Source: Oscillospiraceae bacterium (GTDB lineage: Bacteria; Bacillota; Clostridia; Oscillospirales; Ruminococcaceae). From it: a stretch of 46,306 nt of DNA. Of the stretch, positions 7,913 to 15,486 are shown piece after piece. The position numbers and the translations under genes were made by a program. The notes below the pieces were generated by a model. It worked only from the letters and a program-made list of their open reading frames with translations, had not been told where the DNA came from and ran no database searches. Location: contig SVMW01000015.1 in the NCBI GenBank assembly GCA_015067215.1, positions 1 to 46,306 of the forward strand, read 5' to 3'. Position 1 is the first letter of the stretch; each line of letters opens with the position of its first letter.

Positions 7913-9031
7913 ATGGCACCAAAAGATAAAGTTTTAGGGATTATTTTTCCTAACTCACATGACGAAGCAATCCCTGAATTGACAAGTATCCGTACAATGG
8001 CATCTGTTCCTTTCGGCGGCAGATACAGAATGATTGACTTTACACTGTCAGGCCTTGTTGCAGCAGGCGTTGCAAATATCTGTGTTGTTCCAAGAACAAG
8101 CTATGTTTCACTTATGGACCATGTAGGCAGCGGTAAAGAATGGGACCTTGCACGCAAACGCGGCGGCCTTAAAATTTTCCCGCCTTATGGTGAAGCAGGC
8201 ACAAAAAGCGGCAAAGGCAAACTTGGTGCTTTGTCATCTATCGTAAGCTACATAGAATCATCTGCATGTGAATATGTTGTTCTCAGCGATTGCGGCATTG
8301 CATGTGCAATCGACTATGATGACCTTATCGGCAAACATATTGAATCCAATGCAGATATCACAATTGTATACAACGATGACACAATTGATGAAACAGCAAA
8401 AACAGACAACGTTACACTTGATGTGCGCAACGGCAAAGTGTGCGAAATTCTTGTTAATGATGTTTCTGATAAAGTTCGTCACTGCGGTATGTGGGTTTAT
8501 GTAATCAACAAAGACCTGCTTGTAAATGCAATTTATGACTGCGATGCAAAAGGTCTCAAAGACTTTGAAAGAGATGTGCTTCAGGCTGCTGTTGGCAGAC
8601 TCAATGTAAAAGGCTATGAATATACAGGCTACGCTAAGAGAATTACAAACCTCAAGAGCTTCTATGATGCAAACCTTGCACTGTGCGACAGAGAAACTCT
8701 GACACAGCTGTTCAAAGTTTACCCGATTCACACAAAAGTTCGTGATGACGCACCTGTAAGATATGCAATCGGTTCCACAGTTAAAAACACAATAGCTGCA
8801 GACGGCTGCTTCATTGAAGGCAGTGTTGAAGGTTCTGTGCTGTTCCGCGGCGTTAAAGTTGGCAAAGGTGCAACAGTTAAAAACTGTGTACTTATGCAGG
8901 ACGTTGTTGTGGAAGACGGTGCAGTGCTTGAAAATGTGATCTGCGACAAATCTGCTGTTGTAACAAAGGAACAGAAACTGGTTGGCGCATCAACACATCC
9001 TGTATATATTGAAAAGCGTGCAAAAGTATAA
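7913..9031 (+). CDS. glgD: GlgD, regulatory subunit of glucose-1-phosphate adenylyltransferase
   Basis: 372 residues from ATG 7913, one base after the glgC stop, with AAGGAGG inside the end of glgC. It has the GlgC fold, but the motifs are degenerate: the GlgC AGGQGSRL loop is replaced by IIFPNSHDEAIP, and the catalytic [10 protein letters not shown] by SDCGIACAIDYDD. This is the expected pattern for Firmicutes GlgD, which forms a hetero-oligomer with GlgC and raises its activity rather than catalysing by itself. A hexapeptide-repeat C-terminal domain is present. Tight coupling to glgC fits stoichiometric production. Confidence 0.95.
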   Translation: MAPKDKVLGIIFPNSHDEAIPELTSIRTMASVPFGGRYRMIDFTLSGLVAAGVANICVVPRTSYVSLMDHVGSGKEWDLARKRGGLKIFPPYGEAGTKSGKGKLGALSSIVSYIESSACEYVVLSDCGIACAIDYDDLIGKHIESNADITIVYNDDTIDETAKTDNVTLDVRNGKVCEILVNDVSDKVRHCGMWVYVINKDLLVNAIYDCDAKGLKDFERDVLQAAVGRLNVKGYEYTGYAKRITNLKSFYDANLALCDRETLTQLFKVYPIHTKVRDDAPVRYAIGSTVKNTIAADGCFIEGSVEGSVLFRGVKVGKGATVKNCVLMQDVVVEDGAVLENVICDKSAVVTKEQKLVGASTHPVYIEKRAKV

Positions 9032-9049
9032 TAAGGAGATTTTATATAA

Positions 9050-10474
9050 ATGAAAGTTTTATATTGCTCAAGTGAAGCTGTACCTTTTGCAGCAAGCGGT
9101 GGTCTGGGCGATGTTGCAGGCAGTTTGCCAAAAGCATTGTATGACGAAGGCGTTGATGTTCGCGTTGTAATGCCTATGTACGGCCAGATAAAAGAAAAAT
9201 ACGGCGACCAGCTGGAATTTGTAAAAAGCTTTGATGTAAGCCTTGGCTGGCGCAGTCAGTATTGCGGTGTGTTTACACTTACAAAAGACGGCGTTGTATA
9301 CTACTTTATCGACAACGAATACTACTTTAAACGTCAGGGTCTGTATGGCCATTATGATGACGGCGAAAGATTTGCTTATTTCTCCAAAGCAATTCTGGAA
9401 ATGCTGGTTAACATTGACTTTACACCTGATATTATCCACACAAATGACTGGCAGACAGCACTTGTAACACTGTACATCAATGTTTACTACCGCCATATGC
9501 CAAAATTCTATAATACAAAAACTGTACTTACCATTCACAACATTCAGTATCAGGGTCAGTACGGTATGGATATGGTTGGCGGTGTGCTTGGTATTCCAAA
9601 CGAATACGCACATCAGCTGGAATACGAAGGTGCCTGCAACTTTATGAAAGCAGGTATCGAAAATGCCGACAAGGTTACAACAGTTTCCCCAAGCTATGCA
9701 CAGGAAATTCTTGACCCTTGGTACAGCCACGGCCTTGACCCGCTTCTCCGTGAACGTCAGCACAAACTGTGGGGTATCCTCAACGGTATCGACTATGTTT
9801 CCTACAACCCTGCCGATGACAAGGGCATTGTTGCAAACTTTACAGCGGATGACTTTGAAAAAGGCAAAGCAGCCTGCAAAGCTGAACTGAGAGAAATTTT
9901 TGGCCTCGAAGAAAACGACAAGCCAATTGCTGCTGTGGTAAGCCGCCTGGTTGAACATAAAGGCTTTGACCTTGTAAAGAGCGTGGCTGAAAGACTTGTT
10001 GAAGACGGTTACCAGCTGGTTGTTCTGGGCACAGGCGAAGCACAGTACGAAGACTTTTTCGGTTATATGGCTTACAAATACCCAGGTCAGGTTGGTGTAC
10101 GCCTTGCATTTATCCCTGCACTTGCACGCAAAATCTATGCAGGCAGCGATATATTCATTATGCCAAGTAAATCTGAACCTTGCGGATTAAGCCAGATGAT
10201 TGCCCTGCGTTACGGCACAGTACCTGTTGTGCGCGAAACAGGGGGCTTGCGTGACAGTGTTCACGACTGCGGTTATGGCAATGGCAACGGCTTTACATTT
10301 GCCGATTATGATTCCTACAAATTGTACGAATGCTGCCAGAGAGCACTTGGGGCTTATTACGACAAAGAAAACTGGTCAAATCTTGTAAAAAGTGCAATGG
10401 AATCTGACTGCAGCTGGAATGTAAGTGCAAAAGAATACATCCGTATGTATGAAGACTGTATGTCACAGTGGTAA
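9050..10474 (+). CDS. glgA: Glycogen synthase GlgA (GT5)
   Basis: 474 residues, the usual GlgA length, from ATG 9050 with AAGGAG (9033-9038). It transfers glucose from ADP-glucose to the non-reducing end of alpha-1,4-glucan. Family motifs are complete: the N-terminal SSEAVPFAASGGLGDVAGSLP (ADP-glucose binding Lys/Gly region; here the GT5 loop is ASGGLGDV), the HTNDWQTAL segment, the SRLVEHKGFDL motif and the C-terminal KSEPCGLSQMIALRYGTVP with the catalytic Glu, then RETGGLRDSV. It closes the glycogen operon; branching enzyme and phosphorylase are not in the window. Confidence 0.96.
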   Translation: MKVLYCSSEAVPFAASGGLGDVAGSLPKALYDEGVDVRVVMPMYGQIKEKYGDQLEFVKSFDVSLGWRSQYCGVFTLTKDGVVYYFIDNEYYFKRQGLYGHYDDGERFAYFSKAILEMLVNIDFTPDIIHTNDWQTALVTLYINVYYRHMPKFYNTKTVLTIHNIQYQGQYGMDMVGGVLGIPNEYAHQLEYEGACNFMKAGIENADKVTTVSPSYAQEILDPWYSHGLDPLLRERQHKLWGILNGIDYVSYNPADDKGIVANFTADDFEKGKAACKAELREIFGLEENDKPIAAVVSRLVEHKGFDLVKSVAERLVEDGYQLVVLGTGEAQYEDFFGYMAYKYPGQVGVRLAFIPALARKIYAGSDIFIMPSKSEPCGLSQMIALRYGTVPVVRETGGLRDSVHDCGYGNGNGFTFADYDSYKLYECCQRALGAYYDKENWSNLVKSAMESDCSWNVSAKEYIRMYEDCMSQW

Positions 10475-10494
10475 AAATAGCATATTATAGAACA

Positions 10495-10528
10495 AGACAG
10501 AGAAGTTAAACTTCTCTGTCTGTTTTTT
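10495..10528 (+). terminator. Terminator of the glycogen operon
   Basis: An 11-bp perfect stem (10496-10506 with 10510-10520), 3-nt loop, then TGTTTTTTTG. It overlaps the 3' end of the convergent small gene. Confidence 0.92.
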
Positions 10529-10772
10529 TGTCAAATTCAAATGTTTCACTTAATATTTTTTTTATTTCACCAATCAGTTTTTTTATTTCATCAAGGTCAC
10601 TGTGCAGCATTTCAATGGAAATATCACTATGGATTTCAGGGGTGAAAAAACTCTGATTCCACATATTTGCAGTGGAAAATTCAAACGGAAAATCCTCAGA
10701 ATTTTCTGTTTGAGGAATATGATTTTCAAGGGAGGAAAGGCTGCTGTCAGCAATAAAAACATTTTCTTTCAT
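10506..10772 (-). CDS. Small hypothetical acidic protein
   Basis: 88 residues from an ATG at 10772 with GGGTGAT 7 nt upstream on the minus strand. There is no signal peptide or membrane segment. The first half is polar and Ser/Asn/Glu-rich; residues about 57-80 (SDLDEIKKLIGEIKKILSET) form a heptad-like amphipathic helix, so it may dimerise. No family is recognised. It runs convergent to glgA, its stop lies in the glgA terminator stem, and it has no partner gene. The ribosome site and codon use support a real gene. Confidence 0.6.
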   Translation of the reverse strand: MKENVFIADSSLSSLENHIPQTENSEDFPFEFSTANMWNQSFFTPEIHSDISIEMLHSDLDEIKKLIGEIKKILSETFEFDKKTDREV

Positions 10773-10837
10773 AACATATCACCCGGTTGTTTCAATATTA
10801 CTAAAGTATATGGCACAGCGGCAAATTTTATTCAGCA

Positions 10838-10873
10838 AAAAAGGTTATCCCTTTTAACAGGGATAACCTTTTG
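10838..10873 (-). terminator. Terminator of the GH25 gene
   Basis: A perfect 13-bp stem (10839-10851 with 10860-10872) with an 8-nt loop; the minus-strand exit is TTTTTTGC. It begins 6 nt past the stop codon. Confidence 0.92.
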
Positions 10874-10878
10874 GTTTA

Positions 10879-13161
10879 TCAGTATACTTTGTATGCCCAG
10901 TTAAGGTCAACCGCACCGGAAACACCGGGGCAGCTGCCTGTGCCTGTGTACTGCCACATATCGTATCGGTGGCTGAAATCAGTGGAACTTGCATAGTGTG
11001 CAAGCCAGATGTCATACTGTGAAATCTGGCTGTAATCCAGCTGATAGTAGAACCAGGATTTGCTTGCATAAACCCCTGCCTTGTAACCGCTGTTTCTGAC
11101 GGTCTGGCAGAAAGCATTTGCAATTGCAGTACGCTGGGTTTTGGACAATTTGTCTGCACGGCCAACACCTGTGCCGGTAGCTTCGGTGTCAAAGTAGATA
11201 GGGTAGTGCAGCTTGTAGCCATTGCAGAGCTGAATAGCCATGGAAGCTTCTTCAACTGCTTCTTCAACTGTGACAGCCTGGGAATAGAAGTAAACACCCA
11301 CTTTAAGGCCCGCTGCCCTTGCACCTGCAATATGGCTTTTGAAGTAAGGATCTTCAACCATAACACCACTGCCATAGCCGCGGTAACCTACACGGATAAT
11401 TACATAATCCACACCGCTTGCTTTAACTTTTGCCCAGTCTACCTTAGGCTGATATTTGGAAACGTCAATACCTTTTGCAACATTTTTAACCACAACACCG
11501 TCAGAGTCAAAATTGTATGTATTGCCGCCTATAATAACCTGACCTTTTACCATGCTGCCGTCGGCAAGATAATAGGAAGTTTTGTTTTCATTCCAGCCGC
11601 CTTTGTAAACCTTTTTGGTTTCGTGAGCTTCAGTAATGTCCAGCTTTTTCAGAATGCTGTCAGAAATTTTTGCACTGTTTTTATCGTAGATGTCTGCCTT
11701 TACAGTGCTGTCATAGCTCGGTTTGCTGTTCTGTGAACCGGATGTGTTAGAAGAATGACTGTCGGAAGAGGAACTGCCGCTGCCGGAAGAGGAGCCCTGT
11801 GAATCGGAGCTGCTGTCAGATGCGGAACTGCTGTCAGACGAAGAAGAACTTTCCTGTGAGGCAGAAGAGCTTTCAGATGAAGAAGAACTTTCAGATGAAG
11901 AGGAACTTTCTTCGGAAGAAGAACTGTCCGGAGTAGTATAGTTGGGGCAGGATGAACTGCTGCTGTCTGCGTGACCGTATTTGCCACAGGAGGAACAATG
12001 AATATCGTTTGCTGTGTGACCTGCATGGGAATCACATAATGTACAGTATGCGGCGGAACAGTTTTCAGTTTTAACCTGACCGCAGTCGGCACAGATTTCT
12101 GCTGCTGATGAAGAATTTTCTTCAGAAGAACTTTCGGGAACAGAAACGGTTTCGGAGGAGGAAGCAGTGTCGTCTGCTGCCATAACGGAATCTGCAACAG
12201 TCAGCGGCATAAAGGTTAAAAATGCATTGCCGCGCACATTGAACACCGAATAATTGGCAGAAAGCATATCGGTAAGCTCCGTAAGAAACTGTGCCGCAGC
12301 TGCAGTGCTGTCGGAAACCGATGGGGAAGGGGTGGCGTTAAGCACACGGATATCCCCCACAATATAGCCTTTTTCATCAACTTTTGCGATATAAATGCTT
12401 TTTGAACCGTCGCGGTTATATATGTAACCTGTGTTTGACTCGGCAAAATCACCTTTGGAAAGGTTATTTACTTTATACTTGTATGCTGTAATTTCTGTTG
12501 TAACGGATGCTGTTTTGTTTTCGTAAGTTGGAAGCTGAGGTGTAGGTTCCGGTGTTGCTACAGGTTTTGTCAGGCTTGCATCTTCCTTGGAAACATCAAT
12601 TTCAGTTTCGTCCTTGATTTTGTCGGCAACATCAACCTTTTCGTATTTAACTTTTTCCTTAACGGTACATTCTACAGTATCTTCGGTAATGATATATCCC
12701 TCTGCAGGGCTTATGGTAACAGTGTAATCACCTGCAACCAGTTTTGTGAGACGCAGAAAACCGTCATTTACTGTCCAGGTGCTTGTATAGGAGGTTTTTT
12801 TTGCTTTAACAGTAAGCACAAAATCAAACCCCGTAACCATATTTTCATCAGCGTCAACAATCTGAACTTCAAGGTCTTCTTCTACAGAAGATGATTTGAG
12901 GAAAATTTCAACAGGTTCAACGGAGGAAACTTCTTCGGAAGAACTTTCTTCCTCAGAGGAAGAAACAGCTTCGCTTTCAGGTTGTGAAGAAAGAATTTCA
13001 GAAGACTGCGACAAGGACTGCAGATAAGCGTTGGAGGAGGTGAGTGCACTTACACTTAAAGTAACAAGTACGGGCACACAAAGAACAAGCACCCCAAGGG
13101 AAATCTGCTGTGCAATATTGAGTCTGGAAAAATTGTGTTTAAGTTTATCAAAAAAATTCAA
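10879..13161 (-). CDS. Large membrane-anchored GH25 muramidase with Cys/His cluster and Ser-rich linker
   Basis: 760 residues from a TTG start (13161) with AGGAGT upstream. Residues 21-43 are a membrane anchor. A Ser/Glu-rich stretch (60-82) is followed by a small beta domain like the prealbumin/Cna-B type repeats of surface proteins (about 95-170; KLVAGDYTVTISPAEGY). Residues 357-405 hold eight Cys and four His including three CxxC pairs, a zinc-ribbon-like cluster unusual in an exported protein. A poly-Ser linker (399-475) leads to a short repeat resembling cell-wall-binding modules (YYLADGSMVKG, 530-558). Residues 564-760 are the GH25 lysozyme domain: GIDVSKYQ with Asp566 and YFDTEATG with Asp658 and Glu660 as catalytic acids. 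It should cleave the MurNAc-GlcNAc bond of peptidoglycan outside the cell. Divergent from the LysR gene. Confidence 0.9.
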   Translation of the reverse strand: MNFFDKLKHNFSRLNIAQQISLGVLVLCVPVLVTLSVSALTSSNAYLQSLSQSSEILSSQPESEAVSSSEEESSSEEVSSVEPVEIFLKSSSVEEDLEVQIVDADENMVTGFDFVLTVKAKKTSYTSTWTVNDGFLRLTKLVAGDYTVTISPAEGYIITEDTVECTVKEKVKYEKVDVADKIKDETEIDVSKEDASLTKPVATPEPTPQLPTYENKTASVTTEITAYKYKVNNLSKGDFAESNTGYIYNRDGSKSIYIAKVDEKGYIVGDIRVLNATPSPSVSDSTAAAAQFLTELTDMLSANYSVFNVRGNAFLTFMPLTVADSVMAADDTASSSETVSVPESSSEENSSSAAEICADCGQVKTENCSAAYCTLCDSHAGHTANDIHCSSCGKYGHADSSSSSCPNYTTPDSSSSEESSSSSESSSSSESSSASQESSSSSDSSSASDSSSDSQGSSSGSGSSSSDSHSSNTSGSQNSKPSYDSTVKADIYDKNSAKISDSILKKLDITEAHETKKVYKGGWNENKTSYYLADGSMVKGQVIIGGNTYNFDSDGVVVKNVAKGIDVSKYQPKVDWAKVKASGVDYVIIRVGYRGYGSGVMVEDPYFKSHIAGARAAGLKVGVYFYSQAVTVEEAVEEASMAIQLCNGYKLHYPIYFDTEATGTGVGRADKLSKTQRTAIANAFCQTVRNSGYKAGVYASKSWFYYQLDYSQISQYDIWLAHYASSTDFSHRYDMWQYTGTGSCPGVSGAVDLNWAYKVY

Positions 13162-13483
13162 GGGTGTACTCCTGTAAATTTACAATGTCTGGTATAGTTT
13201 TCTAAAACAATATAATACTACATTTTACGCGGTATTTCTACAAAATAATGTAAAAAAGTTATGGAAAATAGTAGTATTTTATAAAATTTCTGTTAACGGA
13301 ACATCTCCGGAAATTGTAAGCGCAAAAGTATTCATTTTTACTATACTTTTTTATAAGGAATATATTGACAAACATATAACAATTGGTTATAGTTATATAA
13401 ATAATATTGGTTTTTTATAGAATAATTTTATATAAAACATTTTTATTATTACTACAGGGTTATAAACAGCAAAGGAAAAAACT
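13162..13483. promoter_or_regulatory. Divergent regulatory region between GH25 muramidase and LysR regulator
   Basis: A 322-nt AT-rich region without a gene. It holds the LysR promoter described separately and several AT-rich palindromic words. No single minus-strand promoter stands out for the GH25 gene. LysR regulators often act on a divergent neighbour, so this is a plausible control region for both genes. Confidence 0.5.
13365..13393 (+). promoter_or_regulatory. LysR gene promoter with internal palindrome
   Basis: TTGACA (13365-13370), 17-nt spacer, TATAGT (13388-13393). The spacer contains ATAAC-AATTG-GTTAT (13376-13390), an interrupted palindrome with the 15-bp size and T-N11-A form of LysR-family boxes; it overlaps the first bases of the -10, so binding there should repress the gene itself. 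Confidence 0.75.
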
Positions 13484-14410
13484 ATGACATTACAGCAGCT
13501 CAGATATATTGTTGAAGTTTCAAAATGCAGTACAATCAGCAAGGCGGCACAAAGCCTGTTTCTAACACAGCCAACTTTGAGCAAGGCGATAAAAGATCTT
13601 GAAGAAGAACTGGGTATCTGCATTCTGGAACGCGGCAGCAGCAAAACCCGTTTTACTGCTGAAGGTACAGAGCTTCTGTGCTATGCAAAACAACTGCTGG
13701 AACAGGCAAACCAGATTGAAAACCGTTTTATCAACAAAACAGTGGAAAAAAAGCGCATTGCAATTTCAACACAGCATTATGCTTTTGCGGTAAAAGCATT
13801 TATTGAACTGCTTAACAGCGAAAAAAGCTCTGACTACGAGTTCTACTTCCGCGAAAGCAAAACATATGAAATTATCGATGATGTTTTCAACAAAAAGAGT
13901 GATATCGGCATAATTTTCTTTTCCGATTCAACCAGCCGTTATCTTACAAGACTGCTCAGCAGCAAGGAAATTGAATTCACACCGCTTAAAAATTTTACAC
14001 CTCATGTGTTTATCCGCGCTTCACACCCATTGGCCAAAAACAGCAAAATTTCAATGAAACAGCTGGAAGAATACACCTGTGTAGCTTACGAACAGGACAA
14101 CAGCTCCCTTAACTTTGCGGAAGAAACTGTAAATGTATCGGGCCACAGGAAAATTGTTTATATCCGTGACAGAGCGGCAATGCTTAACATTCTTTCCAAT
14201 ACCGACTGTTACAACATAGGTACAGGCTGTCTTATTGACGGTATTACAAACAGTGATATTATTTCAGTGCCGCTTGATGGTTACAGTGACAAAATGACAG
14301 TTGGTTGGATAAAACTTAAAAACAAAGCGGTTTCACTTATTGTGGAAGAGTATATAAATCATGTGAAAACAGCACTTACGCTTGCCTACACAGGTACAAA
14401 CAGAAAATAA
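13484..14410 (+). CDS. LysR-family transcriptional regulator
   Basis: 308 residues from ATG 13484 with an AAAGGA-like site upstream. Residues 1-60 are the winged helix-turn-helix (MTLQQLRYIVEVSKCSTISK, then AAQSLFLTQPTLSKAIKDLE), followed by the linker helix and a periplasmic-binding-protein-like effector domain (about 90-300) with the two-lobe pattern. The co-inducer is not readable from sequence. No metabolic operon adjoins; the only divergent gene is the GH25 muramidase, a possible target. Autoregulation is suggested by the palindrome in its promoter. Confidence 0.9.
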   Translation: MTLQQLRYIVEVSKCSTISKAAQSLFLTQPTLSKAIKDLEEELGICILERGSSKTRFTAEGTELLCYAKQLLEQANQIENRFINKTVEKKRIAISTQHYAFAVKAFIELLNSEKSSDYEFYFRESKTYEIIDDVFNKKSDIGIIFFSDSTSRYLTRLLSSKEIEFTPLKNFTPHVFIRASHPLAKNSKISMKQLEEYTCVAYEQDNSSLNFAEETVNVSGHRKIVYIRDRAAMLNILSNTDCYNIGTGCLIDGITNSDIISVPLDGYSDKMTVGWIKLKNKAVSLIVEEYINHVKTALTLAYTGTNRK

Positions 14411-14436
14411 TATATACAAGTTGTATCCTAACACAA

Positions 14437-14674
14437 TAAAAAGCAACCGGGAAAAGCGACATCCCGATAAGAAAACATAAATACCCGACAACACACTGCA
14501 AAGTGTGCTGTCGGGTACATTTTTGCCTGTTTTTGCAGAAAAAGTGCTGCTGCAAGGAAAAGACACGCAGCACTGATTTGTGTAATGCAAGTGTCGCTGA
14601 CGCCGCAGCACTGATTTGTGTTAAAAATCAGGTTTGGGTTTTCTTGTTGGGAGGCCGCTGATATCGGTTGCTTT
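14437..14674 (+). repeat. Dispersed palindromic intergenic repeat, copy 2
   Basis: Homologous to 3556-3692 in the same order of blocks, but about 100 nt longer. The extra part (about 14530-14625) contains the 17-nt direct repeat GCAGCACTGATTTGTGT at 14567-14583 and 14605-14621, and AGTGCTGC (14544-14551) that can pair with either copy. The outer GATAAGAAAAC and GTTTTCTTGTT blocks are inverted relative to each other. Confidence 0.65.
14482..14526 (+). terminator. Terminator of the LysR gene (inside the repeat)
   Basis: A 16-bp stem (14482-14497 with 14502-14517; essentially continuous) with a GCAA loop, followed by ACATTTTTG. Confidence 0.85.
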
Positions 14675-14683
14675 TGTTGTATA

Positions 14684-14717
14684 AGAAAACCACGCGATAG
14701 TCGCGTGGTTTTTTATT
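14684..14717 (-). terminator. Terminator of the SPFH-YbjQ operon
   Basis: A 12-bp perfect stem (14686-14697 with 14701-14712), 3-nt loop. T-tracts flank it on the plus side and a shorter one (TTTTCTTA) on the minus exit; it closes the leftward operon and backs up the LysR terminator. Confidence 0.8.
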
Positions 14718-14731
14718 TTTTGCATGTAGAA

Positions 14732-15049
14732 TTATCTGTTTACAAATTTAACAGCTGTGCCATATACAATGACTTCAGCAGCACCCTGCATAACAGCGGC
14801 GGAAGAGTATCGGATATTTACAACAGCATCTGCACCAAGTGCTTCAGCTTCTGACACCATTCTCTTGGTAGCAATTGCACGGGCTTCGTTCATCATTTCG
14901 TTGTAGGACACAAGTTCACCGCCTACAAGGGTTTTAAAGCTCTGGGTAATGTCTTTGCCAACGTGTTTTGTCTGTATTGTGCTGCCTTTTACAAGACCAA
15001 GCATTTCAAGTTCTTTGCCGCTGATGTAATCAGTATTTACCAATATCAT
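14732..15049 (-). CDS. YbjQ/UPF0145 family protein
   Basis: 105 residues. The ATG at 15049 is preferred: the upstream in-frame GTG (15058) is part of its ribosome site AAAGGTG. The family signature is clear: ILVNTDYISGKELEMLGLVKG at the start, ARAIATKRMVSEAEALGADAV in the middle and VNIRYSSAAVMQGAAEVIVYGTAV at the end. Members form small pentamer-like oligomers (structural genomics calls them putative heavy-metal-binding); the function is not established. Its start overlaps the stop of the preceding two-TM gene by 20 nt, so it is translationally coupled and is the last gene of the four-gene operon. Confidence 0.92.
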   Translation of the reverse strand: MILVNTDYISGKELEMLGLVKGSTIQTKHVGKDITQSFKTLVGGELVSYNEMMNEARAIATKRMVSEAEALGADAVVNIRYSSAAVMQGAAEVIVYGTAVKFVNR

Positions 15050-15254
15050 CTTCTTCACCTTTCTTTATTTCATTTATTCTTTCTGCACACACTTTTATCA
15101 GCAATAAAGCGATTATGAGCGGAATTATACCAAGCAGATATTTAAAAGCTCCATCGATAAGTGCAATGAGTACACCAAAGTAGATAACATAGTACAGGAT
15201 AATTATAACCGTTATCACAATTGGTGCTTTCATCTTATGTTTGTGATCGTTCAT
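15030..15254 (-). CDS. Small two-TM membrane protein
   Basis: 74 residues from an ATG at 15254 behind GGGGTGAT; an in-frame GTG at 15263 lies in that ribosome site. A His/Lys-rich N-terminus (NDHKHKMK) precedes two membrane segments (about 10-32 and 36-57) and a charged tail ending GEEDDIGKY. No family recognised. The gene sits between the RHH and YbjQ genes and overlaps the latter, so it is part of the SPFH operon. Its position suggests it might anchor YbjQ or the SPFH protein, but that is inference. Confidence 0.75.
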   Translation of the reverse strand: MNDHKHKMKAPIVITVIIILYYVIYFGVLIALIDGAFKYLLGIIPLIIALLLIKVCAERINEIKKGEEDDIGKY

Positions 15255-15282
15255 CTGTATCACCCCTGCAATATTTATGATA

Positions 15283-15483
15283 TTATTCTATATCAAGTTC
15301 CGGAGGAATGTCAATCTGGTCGGATACATATTTGCCGTTCTTTTTGCGCTGGCGCACACATTCGGTTAAAAGATATTCAATCTGCCCGTTGATGCTGCGG
15401 AAATCATCCTCTGCCCAGGCGGCTATTGCATCATACAGTTTTGCGGATACTCTCAGAGGTATCTGTTTTTTGTTGTCTGCCAT
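15283..15483 (-). CDS. Arc-like ribbon-helix-helix protein
   Basis: 66 residues; the ATG at 15483 lies three bases after the SPFH stop (15487-15489), with only a weak ribosome site, so it is probably translated by coupling. The pattern KKQIPLRVSAKLYDAIAAWA, then EDDFRSINGQIEYLLTECVRQ fits an Arc/MetJ-type ribbon-helix-helix: a DNA-reading beta strand (QIPLRVS) and two helices, the second starting at the typical S-x-N-G-Q-I. Such proteins bind as dimers to short palindromes. The two TGATATCA sites in the operon promoter are the obvious candidate target. A toxin partner is not apparent. Confidence 0.85.
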   Translation of the reverse strand: MADNKKQIPLRVSAKLYDAIAAWAEDDFRSINGQIEYLLTECVRQRKKNGKYVSDQIDIPPELDIE

Positions 15484-15486
15484 AAT

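Noticed and set aside
15030-15483. RHH protein plus small TM protein as a toxin-antitoxin pair
   Set aside because: The two-TM protein is coupled to YbjQ, not to the RHH gene, and lacks the look of a type I or II toxin; the RHH fits a local autoregulator better.
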